A DNA stretch of 64,000 nucleotides from JAURNZ01 sp036337715 (GTDB taxonomy: Bacteria; Pseudomonadota; Gammaproteobacteria; Comchoanobacterales; Comchoanobacteraceae): assembly GCA_036337715.1 (NCBI GenBank), contig JAYZDS010000004.1, positions 62,001-126,000 of the forward strand. The letters are read 5' to 3'. Position 1 is the stretch's first letter, and each line of letters opens with the position of its first letter. Below, piece by piece: positions 8,804-16,788 of this stretch. A program made the position numbers and the translations under genes. The notes beneath the pieces are model-generated. The model saw nothing but the letters and a program-made list of their open reading frames with translations, did no database searches and was not told the origin of the DNA.

Positions 8804-9905
8804 CTATCCCTCACATTCTTTTAAATAGGCTACTATAAAATCGGTTAAATCACCATCCAAAACGGCTTGTGTATTTGTTTTTTCAACACCCGTTCGTAAA
8901 TCTTTTATTCTTGATTGATCTAAAACATACGATCTAATTTGAGCACCCCAACTTATATCAGTTTTAGACGATTCTAATGCTTGTTGTTTATCGAGTTGCT
9001 CTTGTCTACGTAATTGATGAAGTCGAGCCTTTAACTGAGCCAAAGCTTGTGCTTTATTTTTATGTTGAGAACGGTCATTTTGACATTGCACCACAATGCC
9101 TGTTTCAAGATGGGTAATCCTGACTGCAGAATCTGTCGTGTTGACATGCTGTCCGCCAGCACCACTTGAACGAAACGTATCAATTCTGATTTGACTTGGA
9201 TCAATGGTTACTTCATCACTGTCTTTGATTTCGGGCGTGACAAAAACGGAGGCAAAAGATGTATGCCGACGGTTACCACTATCAAAAGGTGATTTTCTTA
9301 CTAAGCGATGAACCCCCAACTCAGACCTCAACCAACCATAGGCATAATCCCCTTCCACTTTGAGTGAGGCATGTTTAATGCCTGCAACATCTCCTGGAGA
9401 TTGAGACATAATGGTATATTTAAATCCTTTCTGCTCCAAAAAACGCTCATACATGCGAAGCAACATTGCAGCCCAGTCTTGCGCTTCAGTCCCACCTGAA
9501 CCCGATTGAATATCAAGGAATGCACCATTCTCATCTTCCTCTAACCTAAACATGCGATTAAACTCAAGGTTTGCAAGTAAGGTATCGGCTTTTTCAAAAT
9601 CTTTTGCAATTTCTGCCAAGGCAGCGTCGTCATTTTCACTGGCAGCCAATTCAATTAGATCATTGCTATCGGTTAACAGTGCTGACAATTCATCGATGCT
9701 TGCAACAATTTGTTCAGATTTTTTTAACCCTTGCTGTAAAGATTGCATTTTATCTAGGTCCGACCAAATCGATTCGTCAGACATAGCCGTTTGGACATGT
9801 TTAATGTTATCTAAATGATGTGCATAGTCAAAGAAACCCCCTCATCTCGTTTAATCGATGAGACAGTGTATCAGACAGTTCTAGTAAAGATGTTTTTTCA
9901 AACAT
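8804..9905 (-). CDS. prfB: Peptide chain release factor 2, programmed +1 frameshift
   Basis: RF2 recognises UGA and UAA. The coding region begins at ATG 9905, reads 25 codons to an in-frame UGA at 9830-9828, then continues after a +1 shift as D-Y-A-H-H into the 326-residue body that opens at 9784, giving about 366 residues (E. coli RF2 has 365). The first 25 codons read MFEKTSLLELSDTLSHRLNE then MRGFL, aligning with the E. coli N-terminus. The GGQ peptidyl-hydrolysis motif (SGAGGQHVNTTDSAVRITH) and the GGTEAQDW block are intact. No Shine-Dalgarno precedes ATG 9905; a TATAAA box lies 5 nt before it. lysS follows. Confidence 0.95.
9827..9840 (-). promoter_or_regulatory. prfB +1 frameshift site
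   Basis: The minus strand reads AGGGGG-TTT-CTT-TGA-C (the AG of the internal Shine-Dalgarno extends to 9842). The internal Shine-Dalgarno, a 3-nt spacer and the slippery CUU-UGA-C are the classic autoregulatory element: when RF2 is scarce, ribosomes pause at UGA and slip forward to make RF2. Confidence 0.95.
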
Positions 9906-9928
9906 AATCGTTTATATAAATTAGGATG

Positions 9929-10001
9929 TGGGTCGTGAGCGACTCGAACGCTCGACCAGCGGGTTAAAAGCCCGATGCTCTACCAACTGAGCTAACGACC
10001 C
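9929..10001 (-). tRNA. tRNA-Lys (anticodon TTT)
   Basis: A 73-nt cloverleaf folds on the minus strand: acceptor GGGTCGT pairs with ACGACCC, the D arm is GCTCAGTTGGTAGAGC, the anticodon loop is CTTTTAA (anticodon TTT), and the T loop is GTTCGAG-type. CCA is not encoded. It lies 23 nt before the prfB start on the same strand. Confidence 0.96.
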
Positions 10002-10010
10002 AAAAACTTT

Positions 10011-10039
10011 ATAATACGCCAAAGTTTTGATGATATCAA
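10011..10039 (-). promoter_or_regulatory. tRNA-Lys promoter
   Basis: TTGATA and TATTAT, each 5 of 6 to consensus, with a 17-bp spacer. The -10 box ends 9 nt before the mature tRNA 5' end. With no visible terminator after the tRNA, this promoter may also drive prfB-lysS. Confidence 0.7.
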
Positions 10040-10041
10040 GA

Positions 10042-10692
10042 CTAATTATGCTGGATATTTATCAATTGCTTATATTGAACGCGTGCCAATTGTGCAACAG
10101 GTGACCTTGGATAACCGTCAATTAGATCTTGATATGCATTTTCAGCCTCTTTATGCCTTCCTGTTTGCCAATAAATAGTCATTAGTCGTAATAAAGCATC
10201 AGGGGCTTTTAAATCATGTTTTTGTTTTGTAACTTTAAGAAACAAAGGTTCTGCATTTAATAAATCACCCTGCAATACCATGATGTTTGCTAATTCAAAG
10301 ATGGCTGTTGAAGCATGTTTTGAATTTGGATATTGATCAATGAATCTTTTAAGGGCTACTTGAGCGCGTTTATAATCCTGCTTAGCAAGCATGTTTTTGA
10401 TGTCTTGAAAAGCTTTATCTTGATCATTGCTAACCTTTTTCATGGGTTCTTGTTCATTTACACTTTGATTTTTCTTAGTTAATACAGACTGGATTTGTGC
10501 TACTTTTTCTTCTAACTCAGCAATATTCGCTTGATCTAATAATTCAGACAAATAGTCTATTCGATGCTCTAAGCGTTCTATTTTTTTTTCGAGCACAGCA
10601 ACATCTATGTCACCGTTACTAAGATCACTTTCTGCCAAGCAATACGAATACATAAACACAAAGATAATTAACCAACGAATATTGTTGTACAT
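10042..10692 (-). CDS. cpoB: Tol-Pal associated periplasmic protein CpoB/YbgF
   Basis: About 216 residues from ATG 10692, which has AAGGAG 8 nt upstream; the GTG at 10701 overlaps that site and is rejected. A hydrophobic signal peptide (about residues 1-20) precedes a coiled-coil segment (about 30-80, LEKKIERLEHRIDYLSELL) and C-terminal TPR repeats (about 95-216). This is the CpoB order of trimerisation helix then TPRs; CpoB links Tol-Pal to septal peptidoglycan synthesis. It overlaps the Pal-like gene by 25 nt, the usual tolB-pal-cpoB position. Confidence 0.88.
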   Translation of the reverse strand: MYNNIRWLIIFVFMYSYCLAESDLSNGDIDVAVLEKKIERLEHRIDYLSELLDQANIAELEEKVAQIQSVLTKKNQSVNEQEPMKKVSNDQDKAFQDIKNMLAKQDYKRAQVALKRFIDQYPNSKHASTAIFELANIMVLQGDLLNAEPLFLKVTKQKHDLKAPDALLRLMTIYWQTGRHKEAENAYQDLIDGYPRSPVAQLARVQYKQLINIQHN

Positions 10693-11063
10693 GATAAACA
10701 CTCCTTAACGGCGATTTGATTTGAACTTAAGCCTTGCATACGTAAAAACTGTTGTAGATGATTTGCCCTTGTTTGCCAAAGGGCACGTTCATAACTTGCA
10801 ACCTGTGTTTGCGGGCTTGGTACTTGAATAATAATGGATGATTTATTTAACTCAGGCATTTGTTCTATGGTTTTTAGAAGCTTCGCTTGTTGTGTTGCAT
10901 CGATGTCTTTTGCGTAAGCTTCATAATGAACAGCATTTTCTGATTCACGTTCTGAAACCATTGTATCGGAACTACAACCAGACAAATAAACACCTATACA
11001 GAAAAAATAACATAAATATAATACATATGTTTTTTTTGGCCATATGTGTTTTAAACTTGCCAT
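10668..11063 (-). CDS. Miniature Pal-like lipoprotein
   Basis: About 131 residues from ATG 11063 (a TTG at 11078 is also in frame). A signal peptide ends in a lipobox, VYLSGCSS, so it should be a lipoprotein. The second half has YERALWQTRANHLQQFLRMQ then GLSSNQI, resembling the helix-turn of the OmpA/Pal peptidoglycan-binding fold, but the domain is short and the conserved Asp/Arg diaminopimelate contacts of Pal are not evident. Lying between tolB-like and cpoB genes, it occupies pal's place. It could be a shrunken Pal or an unrelated small lipoprotein. Confidence 0.65.
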   Translation of the reverse strand: MASLKHIWPKKTYVLYLCYFFCIGVYLSGCSSDTMVSERESENAVHYEAYAKDIDATQQAKLLKTIEQMPELNKSSIIIQVPSPQTQVASYERALWQTRANHLQQFLRMQGLSSNQIAVKECLSCTTIFVG

Positions 11064-11800
11064 AATCGATGCATCCAATAGTATTGTTCCGGGTATTGCT
11101 TTATAATAGCTTCTAGTTCAGCAATATATGATACCTGAACAGACTCTTTTTTCAAAGGTTTTACATGTACAATAATCTTATCATCCTTGTACATACAACA
11201 AAAAAAATAACAAGGTACTTGATACCGGTCGACCAACTTCTGACTTCCAATAGGAAATTTCATTGGAATACCAAAAAAATTAGCTTGACAGCCTGCCCCC
11301 TGATCAGAAGCTAAACCCAAGTGACCCTCTGTTTTAAAATGTTTAAGTGCATCTTTTAATTGTGTCAAACTATCCCAGGTATTAATGCCGGGATGCTGAC
11401 GACAATGAAACAATAATTTGTCTAAGATTTTAATCCTACTGTGCTTATACAACCAGTTTTGTTTTTTAAGTTTATATTTATTAAGCACAAAAGGCACCAA
11501 CTCCCATAAACCAACATGACCACTGAATAGGAACACTTCTTTTTCTTTCATCATAGCTTTAAAATGATTGTTATCAACAATCTCAATGGTTTTATTATTG
11601 ACAACGCTTTTGAGTCTTGGAATGTAACTCATTAAACGAGCATGATGTTTGTAACTTTGCCAAGCGATGCTTTTAACACATTCTTTTGGATGAAGCCGTT
11701 TTAAATTATCACAAGTAACGCGCCAACGAAGTGGAACAAGCACTTTCAACAAATAAGCAATACTGTAAATGAATGCGTTTTCTATGCGCATGGCGCTCAT
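11051..11800 (-). CDS. LpxL/HtrB-family acyltransferase-like protein
   Basis: About 249 residues from ATG 11800, whose ATGA overlaps the stop of the upstream tolB-like gene. It has the lipid A late-acyltransferase layout: SGHVGLWE (H-x4-E type active site, as GHFGNWE in the family) near residue 94, ASDQGAG near residue 163, FFGIPMKFPIGSQKL after it, and a C-terminal YYWMHRLW. The family adds secondary acyl chains to lipid A at the inner membrane. It is shorter than E. coli LpxL (306). Its place inside a tol cluster is unusual. Confidence 0.82.
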   Translation of the reverse strand: MSAMRIENAFIYSIAYLLKVLVPLRWRVTCDNLKRLHPKECVKSIAWQSYKHHARLMSYIPRLKSVVNNKTIEIVDNNHFKAMMKEKEVFLFSGHVGLWELVPFVLNKYKLKKQNWLYKHSRIKILDKLLFHCRQHPGINTWDSLTQLKDALKHFKTEGHLGLASDQGAGCQANFFGIPMKFPIGSQKLVDRYQVPCYFFCCMYKDDKIIVHVKPLKKESVQVSYIAELEAIIKQYPEQYYWMHRLWQV

Positions 11801-12876
11801 GTAACATCCATCCAAGAACTTGAAAGTAAATTAACCTGAATTGGCTTGCGAATAATAATTTCTCCATCAAAGTTAACTAACATTAAATGATTATCGGCCG
11901 CGACCAAAAGCCCGAAAGGCGTTGGAGATAAAGCTTGAACGTTACTTTGTGATAAGAATGTTTCAGTATCTTTTTTAATCGCATCAAATACTTTGATTTG
12001 ACCATTTTTTGCATCATACCAATAAAGTTGATGATGATACATCATAGGCATAGCCATTGCATCGCCCTCGAGGGGTAAATAACTTTTAACGCCACTGGAA
12101 TGGTATTTAAATAGCATAGGTGTTTTATTTTGGTCAGAAACAAAAACAATTTTACCGTTTGAGACTGTAGGTGCTACGTCAATGCTTTTTCCAAATGTAA
12201 GCTGCTTTGCTAGATCATTTTCAATTTTAAAAAGTTTTTGCATTCCATGTACGGACTTTGTGAAAATCAGTTGCGACTTAGATGCATCCCATACCAAATC
12301 GTTCAAAGGTGTTTTTGAGTGATGAACCAGATGATGTGTATTTGAGATACGGTCAAAACGCTTTATATCGTAGCTATCTTTACTAAGTTGCTTGATATAG
12401 TAAATTGATTTAGCATCTGGGGTCCAAGCCAAACTTACAATGGGCTTAGCACTTGAGAATAATGGGATTGGCGCAGTTAAGTTCTTATCAGATTGCTCAA
12501 CTTGATATTGGCCCTGTTTTACCGTTACCCAGGCAACCCTACCTGAAAAAGAACCTGACTTACCCGTCAAACCCGAAAGTACCATATCACTACATCCATG
12601 TGCTGCCCACTTGGCATTATTTGAATTAAATTTGAATGTACGTTCTATCAAAATATCATTTGTTTCAGATCTTAGCCGACACTGTAAATACCCCCAATTT
12701 TCTTTTGACTTAAGTAATAATTGCAGTTTGCCTGCATGATAATTAGCTTTAGACGATTTTAAGTCAGATCGAATGATTTGTGATAACGATTTTAATTCTT
12801 CTTGATTCGACTGCAATATGATCATTGGCATAGCGTTACAAGTTTGAATAAAAATGAGCAGTAATAATTTCCACAT
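11797..12876 (-). CDS. tolB: TolB-like periplasmic beta-propeller protein
   Basis: A 359-residue protein with a signal peptide (residues 1-16, cleaved near CNA-M). An N-terminal domain is followed by propeller blades with TolB-type repeats such as LAWTPDAKSIYYIKQ, FVSDQNKTPMLFKY and related motifs. TolB contacts Pal and colicin/TolA partners in the Tol-Pal envelope constriction machine. It is shorter than the usual 420-430 residues and divergent. The downstream Pal-like and CpoB genes support the assignment; tolQRA are not in the window. The start has no Shine-Dalgarno but a TATAAT 7 nt away. Confidence 0.78.
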   Translation of the reverse strand: MWKLLLLIFIQTCNAMPMIILQSNQEELKSLSQIIRSDLKSSKANYHAGKLQLLLKSKENWGYLQCRLRSETNDILIERTFKFNSNNAKWAAHGCSDMVLSGLTGKSGSFSGRVAWVTVKQGQYQVEQSDKNLTAPIPLFSSAKPIVSLAWTPDAKSIYYIKQLSKDSYDIKRFDRISNTHHLVHHSKTPLNDLVWDASKSQLIFTKSVHGMQKLFKIENDLAKQLTFGKSIDVAPTVSNGKIVFVSDQNKTPMLFKYHSSGVKSYLPLEGDAMAMPMMYHHQLYWYDAKNGQIKVFDAIKKDTETFLSQSNVQALSPTPFGLLVAADNHLMLVNFDGEIIIRKPIQVNLLSSSWMDVT

Positions 12877-12883
12877 AAGGGCA

Positions 12884-12912
12884 ATTATATCAATTTGATG
12901 GAAGGCTTTCCA
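12884..12912 (-). promoter_or_regulatory. tolB promoter abutting the start codon
   Basis: TGGAAA (4 of 6) and TATAAT (6 of 6) are spaced by 17 bp on the minus strand, inside the 3' end of xthA. The -10 box ends 7 nt before the tolB ATG, so the mRNA would be leaderless or nearly so. Confidence 0.5.
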
Positions 12913-13672
12913 GCTTGTCTTTAGCTAGCCATAAACTCAATGGCGCATGATCAGAAAACACTGGGTTTGGGTGAATACATGTTTTTTCTAAGCAATCAAC
13001 TAAGGCATTACTCACTATCTGATAATCAATCCGCCAGCCAACATTCTTTGCTCTAGCTTGCCCTCTATACGTCCACCAGGTATATTTTCCTTCAGATTGG
13101 TCTAATGCTCTAAACGCATCTACCCAAGTCCCATCAGCAAACAGCATATCTAACCACGCCCTTTCTTCTGGTAAAAACCCTGAGTTTTTTTGATTACCTT
13201 GCCAATTTTTCAAATCGATCTTTTTGTGCGCAATGTTCCAATCACCTGCAATAATACTGGGTCTTTTTAGTCCAGACATCCAATGATTCAATTCATCCAT
13301 CATCTCATACTTGATGGCTTGTCTAGCCTCACCTGAGGTACCAGATGGAAGATAGAGCGAATAGACATCAAAGTGATCTAAGGAAATGCCGATTAATCGC
13401 CCTTCATCTGTCCATAAGCCTGATAATGGCACTACTGCGTTATCAACAGGCTGTTTTGTGTACAAAGCAACCCCGCTGTAACCAGGTTTTTGAGCATCAA
13501 GTAAAAATCGTTGATAGCCTTTTGGCGTGTAGATTGGATCTGATAGCTGATGTGCTTGAGCTTTGGTTTCCTGTACACATAATACGTCAACATTTTGCTC
13601 TAAAAACCAATCAAAAAATGCTTTTCGTTCCGCAGAACGAATGCCATTCGCATTGAACGTCATAATATGCAT
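12890..13672 (-). CDS. xthA: Exodeoxyribonuclease III
   Basis: A 260-residue AP endonuclease / 3'-5' exonuclease for base-excision repair. The expected motifs are present: NANGIRSA at residues 7-14, LCVQETKA around 35, GDWNIAHKKIDL around 145, WRIDYQIVS around 218 and SDHAPL near the C-terminus, covering the Mg-binding Asn, Glu, catalytic Asp/Asn and the final Asp-His pair. Its end overlaps the tolB promoter region. Confidence 0.95.
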   Translation of the reverse strand: MHIMTFNANGIRSAERKAFFDWFLEQNVDVLCVQETKAQAHQLSDPIYTPKGYQRFLLDAQKPGYSGVALYTKQPVDNAVVPLSGLWTDEGRLIGISLDHFDVYSLYLPSGTSGEARQAIKYEMMDELNHWMSGLKRPSIIAGDWNIAHKKIDLKNWQGNQKNSGFLPEERAWLDMLFADGTWVDAFRALDQSEGKYTWWTYRGQARAKNVGWRIDYQIVSNALVDCLEKTCIHPNPVFSDHAPLSLWLAKDKLESLPSN

Positions 13673-13683
13673 GTAACCCTCAT

Positions 13684-13713
13684 TTGAAAGTGAATTAGTG
13701 ATAATGTTACACT
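13684..13713 (+). promoter_or_regulatory. Promoter of the DGNC-motif protein
   Basis: TTGAAA (5 of 6), 18-bp spacer, then an extended -10 TGTTACACT. Initiation about 7 nt downstream leaves a short leader carrying AGAAGAG before the ATG at 13740. Confidence 0.5.
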
Positions 13714-13739
13714 TTTTTTTATTAGAAGAGAATATCCAT

Positions 13740-14846
13740 ATGGACGGTTATAATAATTTTTTCACATCGCAACAACAAATAACGCCTTATATTATTCCAA
13801 TCATTGATATCGATCGTATCAACCTAACGACCATCATAAAAAAAGTTTCTCAGTTCAACGAAATTGTTCGATTAGTGAAAGACAAAGAAACTCATTATAC
13901 TTCAGATACCTTCATATCAAACATTCATGAACCAACACTCCATAAAACATTCAGAACAGATTTCATACAGACATTAGAAATCATATTTAGTCATCCTGAT
14001 AGATCTTGGTATCACAAAGACAATGAGGTTGTCGAATGTATTACAAACCTAAAAAAGTTTTTCGAGCCGTTTCAATATAGGTCAGGATTACTTTTTGAAT
14101 CATCTACAGGTAGTTTCGATTGGCTATTTTTGTGTCAGAACGGAACTACGGTCCCTTATTATTTTTTCGAGTGTATGCGTATTTTATTTGGTATCCAGTG
14201 TCTAATCCCAAATACTGGCACCATGATGAGACAAAGTATCCCGCTCACAGCACACCTGACAAATCATGGTGGTCATTTTTCAATAGGCTCACAAAGCTTA
14301 TTAACACCTACCGATGGCAATTGTTTTTTTCATCTTCATTGTCAATTCATCACAGGCTTATATGTCAGACAATCATTAAATCAACATTGTCCTCAGCGAC
14401 TGCTTGATTTAACTTACAGTTACGCCATCAAAAATAAAAATGATAATTTAGTAAGGTTTCTTTATAATATTCAAAACAAAGATAACCTATATTCATTATT
14501 GATAACGTTATTTGAGGATCACATCAGAGATATTCATAGACTGGATCAGCAAAAAAATATGGCGGATTTAACCAAGAATCTTATCGCTAATTTTTTCAAC
14601 ATTTTAATAAGAGAACACCATATCAGTTCAGAAGGTAAAACCTATTTAAAAAAAACATATGGGATGGTTGATACAATTTGTTTCATTGATATCTTCATAT
14701 ATAACGATGATATATACATTTCGGGTGAAAAATTGGGAGAATGGAAAGTCGTAACGTCTTATAAAGACTATCTAATTGCACTGACGTTACTTTGGCATCC
14801 CACTTTGACCCAGCTCCAAGTGCCAACCACTCAAAATAGAATATAA
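13740..14846 (+). CDS. Unknown protein with an OTU-like DGNC motif
   Basis: A 368-residue soluble protein with no signal peptide. ATG 13740 has AGAAGAG upstream and is preferred to the in-frame start at 13698. At residues 192-197 it reads DGNCFF, inside PTDGNCFFHLHC; D-G-N-C-(L/F)-F around a catalytic Cys is the hallmark of OTU cysteine proteases (deubiquitinases), used by Legionella effectors among others. A late GEWKVVTSYKDYLIALTLLW then His could correspond to the region before the catalytic His, but I cannot confirm the pairing. The rest is unlike anything I know. A Dot/Icm-secreted deubiquitinase is possible; the motif could also be chance. Confidence 0.72.
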   Translation: MDGYNNFFTSQQQITPYIIPIIDIDRINLTTIIKKVSQFNEIVRLVKDKETHYTSDTFISNIHEPTLHKTFRTDFIQTLEIIFSHPDRSWYHKDNEVVECITNLKKFFEPFQYRSGLLFESSTGSFDWLFLCQNGTTVPYYFFECMRILFGIQCLIPNTGTMMRQSIPLTAHLTNHGGHFSIGSQSLLTPTDGNCFFHLHCQFITGLYVRQSLNQHCPQRLLDLTYSYAIKNKNDNLVRFLYNIQNKDNLYSLLITLFEDHIRDIHRLDQQKNMADLTKNLIANFFNILIREHHISSEGKTYLKKTYGMVDTICFIDIFIYNDDIYISGEKLGEWKVVTSYKDYLIALTLLWHPTLTQLQVPTTQNRI

Positions 14847-14892
14847 TAAATGGAATGACTTGCATTGTTAGGGATGAAAAGGAATACTGATA

Positions 14893-16101
14893 ATGATGTC
14901 TTCAAAATGGTTTAATAAGCCTTTGGCTAATCTGATTATACTAATTCCCATGGTTTGTTGGTTTGCTTTCTGTTTGGACATCATAGTTCCAGCATTACCG
15001 ATAATAACCGACGATTTTGGTGTATCATCCTCACTACTACAGCATTCTATGTCTTTATTCTTATTGATTTGCGGCCTTACTCAGTTATCAATCCGCTCGA
15101 TGATTATCTTAATTGGACGTAGATCACTAACCGTACTTTGCTATTGTGCCATCGTGCTTGGTTGTTTTTTAGGCGCTAAAGCCCACAATTTATTCACCCT
15201 TATTTTTGCACGTTGTTTGCAAGCAGCAGGAAGTTCTGGCACCCTTATGATCAGCTTTATATCAGTCCGAGACATTACTCAAGATTCTAAGTTACGTGCA
15301 AATTTATGCAGTTACTTAAGCTCAGCCATTGCGATCTCACCAATTTTAATTCCTGTGCTTGGGGCTATGATTATTGAACATAAACATTGGCATTTCACAT
15401 TCACCTATATGATGATTTTGGTTGTCATTCATGGCATCTTAATGCTTCGAATTTTCCCTACATTACAGTCTGAGGCACAACTGTCACATCAACAAAAAAA
15501 CTCTTGGCCAGAACTCTTTAGCGAGCATGCCAGTTTAGCCTATCTATTGTTAGCAGGCATTTTGGGTGGCACATTAAACTTTTTATTTTTATCACACTCT
15601 TCATATATTTATATTGTTAACTTTGAGTCATCTGGATTATTATATGGCTACTTTTTTTCAGTCGTTGGTATTGTTTATATGATGGGCTGTTTCATTTTTC
15701 CAGTTTTCTCCAAAAAACTTGGGGTTTTAAAAACAATTATCCTTGGCCATAGTCTAGTTTTTTGTATGATGTTCTTAGTATACATTTTAAACCTATTTAA
15801 CATGCTTAACGCAACGATTTTCACAGTCTTTGCTGCCATTTCACATTTCGGCAGTGGCTTTTTACTTACTGGTAGTATTGTTGGGTTAATGAGCCAACCC
15901 AAATTGGCTACCGATCAAGTAGTTGGGGTATATGGTTGTAGCAAATTTATATTACCTGCTTTATTAGGATGGTGTTCGATGTCGTATGGTGCATCCTTAT
16001 ATGCCATGTCTTCAACAATGATCATCCTTTGTACAATCACAAGTTTTGCGTTAATCCCACTAGTTTCCTTCAAGCAGATTCGTTTCTTTAACGCGTACTA
16101 A
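14893..16101 (+). CDS. MFS transporter, Bcr/CflA family
   Basis: A 402-residue inner-membrane protein with about 12 hydrophobic segments. The N-terminal DIIVPALPIITDDF segment in TM1 and LFARCLQAAGSSGTLMISFI in TM4 are typical of the Bcr/CflA drug-efflux branch, although the usual cytoplasmic loop after TM2 (G-P-x-S-D-R-x-G-R-R) has decayed to RSMIILIGRRS. The start has AAAAGGA 9 nt upstream. Substrate unknown. It converges on the enoyl-CoA hydratase gene with a 42-nt overlap. Confidence 0.85.
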   Translation: MMSSKWFNKPLANLIILIPMVCWFAFCLDIIVPALPIITDDFGVSSSLLQHSMSLFLLICGLTQLSIRSMIILIGRRSLTVLCYCAIVLGCFLGAKAHNLFTLIFARCLQAAGSSGTLMISFISVRDITQDSKLRANLCSYLSSAIAISPILIPVLGAMIIEHKHWHFTFTYMMILVVIHGILMLRIFPTLQSEAQLSHQQKNSWPELFSEHASLAYLLLAGILGGTLNFLFLSHSSYIYIVNFESSGLLYGYFFSVVGIVYMMGCFIFPVFSKKLGVLKTIILGHSLVFCMMFLVYILNLFNMLNATIFTVFAAISHFGSGFLLTGSIVGLMSQPKLATDQVVGVYGCSKFILPALLGWCSMSYGASLYAMSSTMIILCTITSFALIPLVSFKQIRFFNAY

Positions 16102-16788
16102 TTGAATTAATTTCATCCCTAATTTGTCTAAATCCTCATCTTTCATAGCTACTGAAAATGTATCTCGATAGCATTCAAAACAAGCATTGAGAGTCAATTT
16201 TGAATGGCAGCAATATTGTTTCAACGTGTCTTCAAGTTTATCTTCAAGTTGATTAATATCATTGAATAATGCGCTAAACCATCCGAGGGCATACGCGTTT
16301 TTTGCATATAGTGGCTCAGCATTCATTGCCATATGAGCTAAAGTGGCAGATGGCAAATGCCTTTTTAATATCGGCAACAATAATACAGGCCAAAGATCAG
16401 ATTTAATCTCTGGCATCACAACTTTTACGCTATCAAGTGCAAAAATCACATCAGCAAAACCAAGCAAGATAGATCCCCCGCCATATATATTACCAGCCAA
16501 AGAGACAAAGATTGGCTTATTTTTTTGCTGTAAGACTTTAATAAGCATGATTAAACTTGAAACCAATCCTTCCGTTTGCTCATGCATTTCAGTTAGGTCT
16601 GCCCCAGCGCAAAATACTTTTCCTGACGACTTCAGGGTAATGATTTTAATTGATTCATTTTCAAAAGCATGTTTAAGTGTCTCACATAGTTCTGACAGCA
16701 TCACGATGGTTAATGCATGGTGTTTGTGAGGACGATTCAATTGAATCTCATATACGCCTCCTTTAATATTAACTTTCAAGTATGTCAT
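16060..16788 (-). CDS. Enoyl-CoA hydratase/isomerase family protein
   Basis: About 242 residues from ATG 16788, preceded by GGAGGG with 10 nt spacing; a TTG at 16809 is in frame but upstream of that site. Crotonase signatures include LNRPHKHHAL, the oxyanion-hole region KVFCAGADLTEM near residue 60 and GNIYGGGSILLGFADVIFA near residue 100. Beside methylcrotonyl-CoA carboxylase genes it is probably methylglutaconyl-CoA hydratase (LiuC role) of leucine breakdown, but sequence alone does not fix the substrate. It overlaps the upstream gene by 20 nt. Confidence 0.85.
   Translation of the reverse strand: MTYLKVNIKGGVYEIQLNRPHKHHALTIVMLSELCETLKHAFENESIKIITLKSSGKVFCAGADLTEMHEQTEGLVSSLIMLIKVLQQKNKPIFVSLAGNIYGGGSILLGFADVIFALDSVKVVMPEIKSDLWPVLLLPILKRHLPSATLAHMAMNAEPLYAKNAYALGWFSALFNDINQLEDKLEDTLKQYCCHSKLTLNACFECYRDTFSVAMKDEDLDKLGMKLIQLVRVKETNLLEGN

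Noticed and set aside
9804..9830. UGA stop in prfB as a pseudogene mutation
   Set aside because: The internal AGGGGG, 3-nt spacer and CTT-TGA-C context make it the standard programmed frameshift; the rest of RF2 is intact.
13345..13656. 103-codon plus-strand frame antisense to xthA
   Set aside because: It lies entirely opposite conserved xthA codons and its product has no recognisable features.
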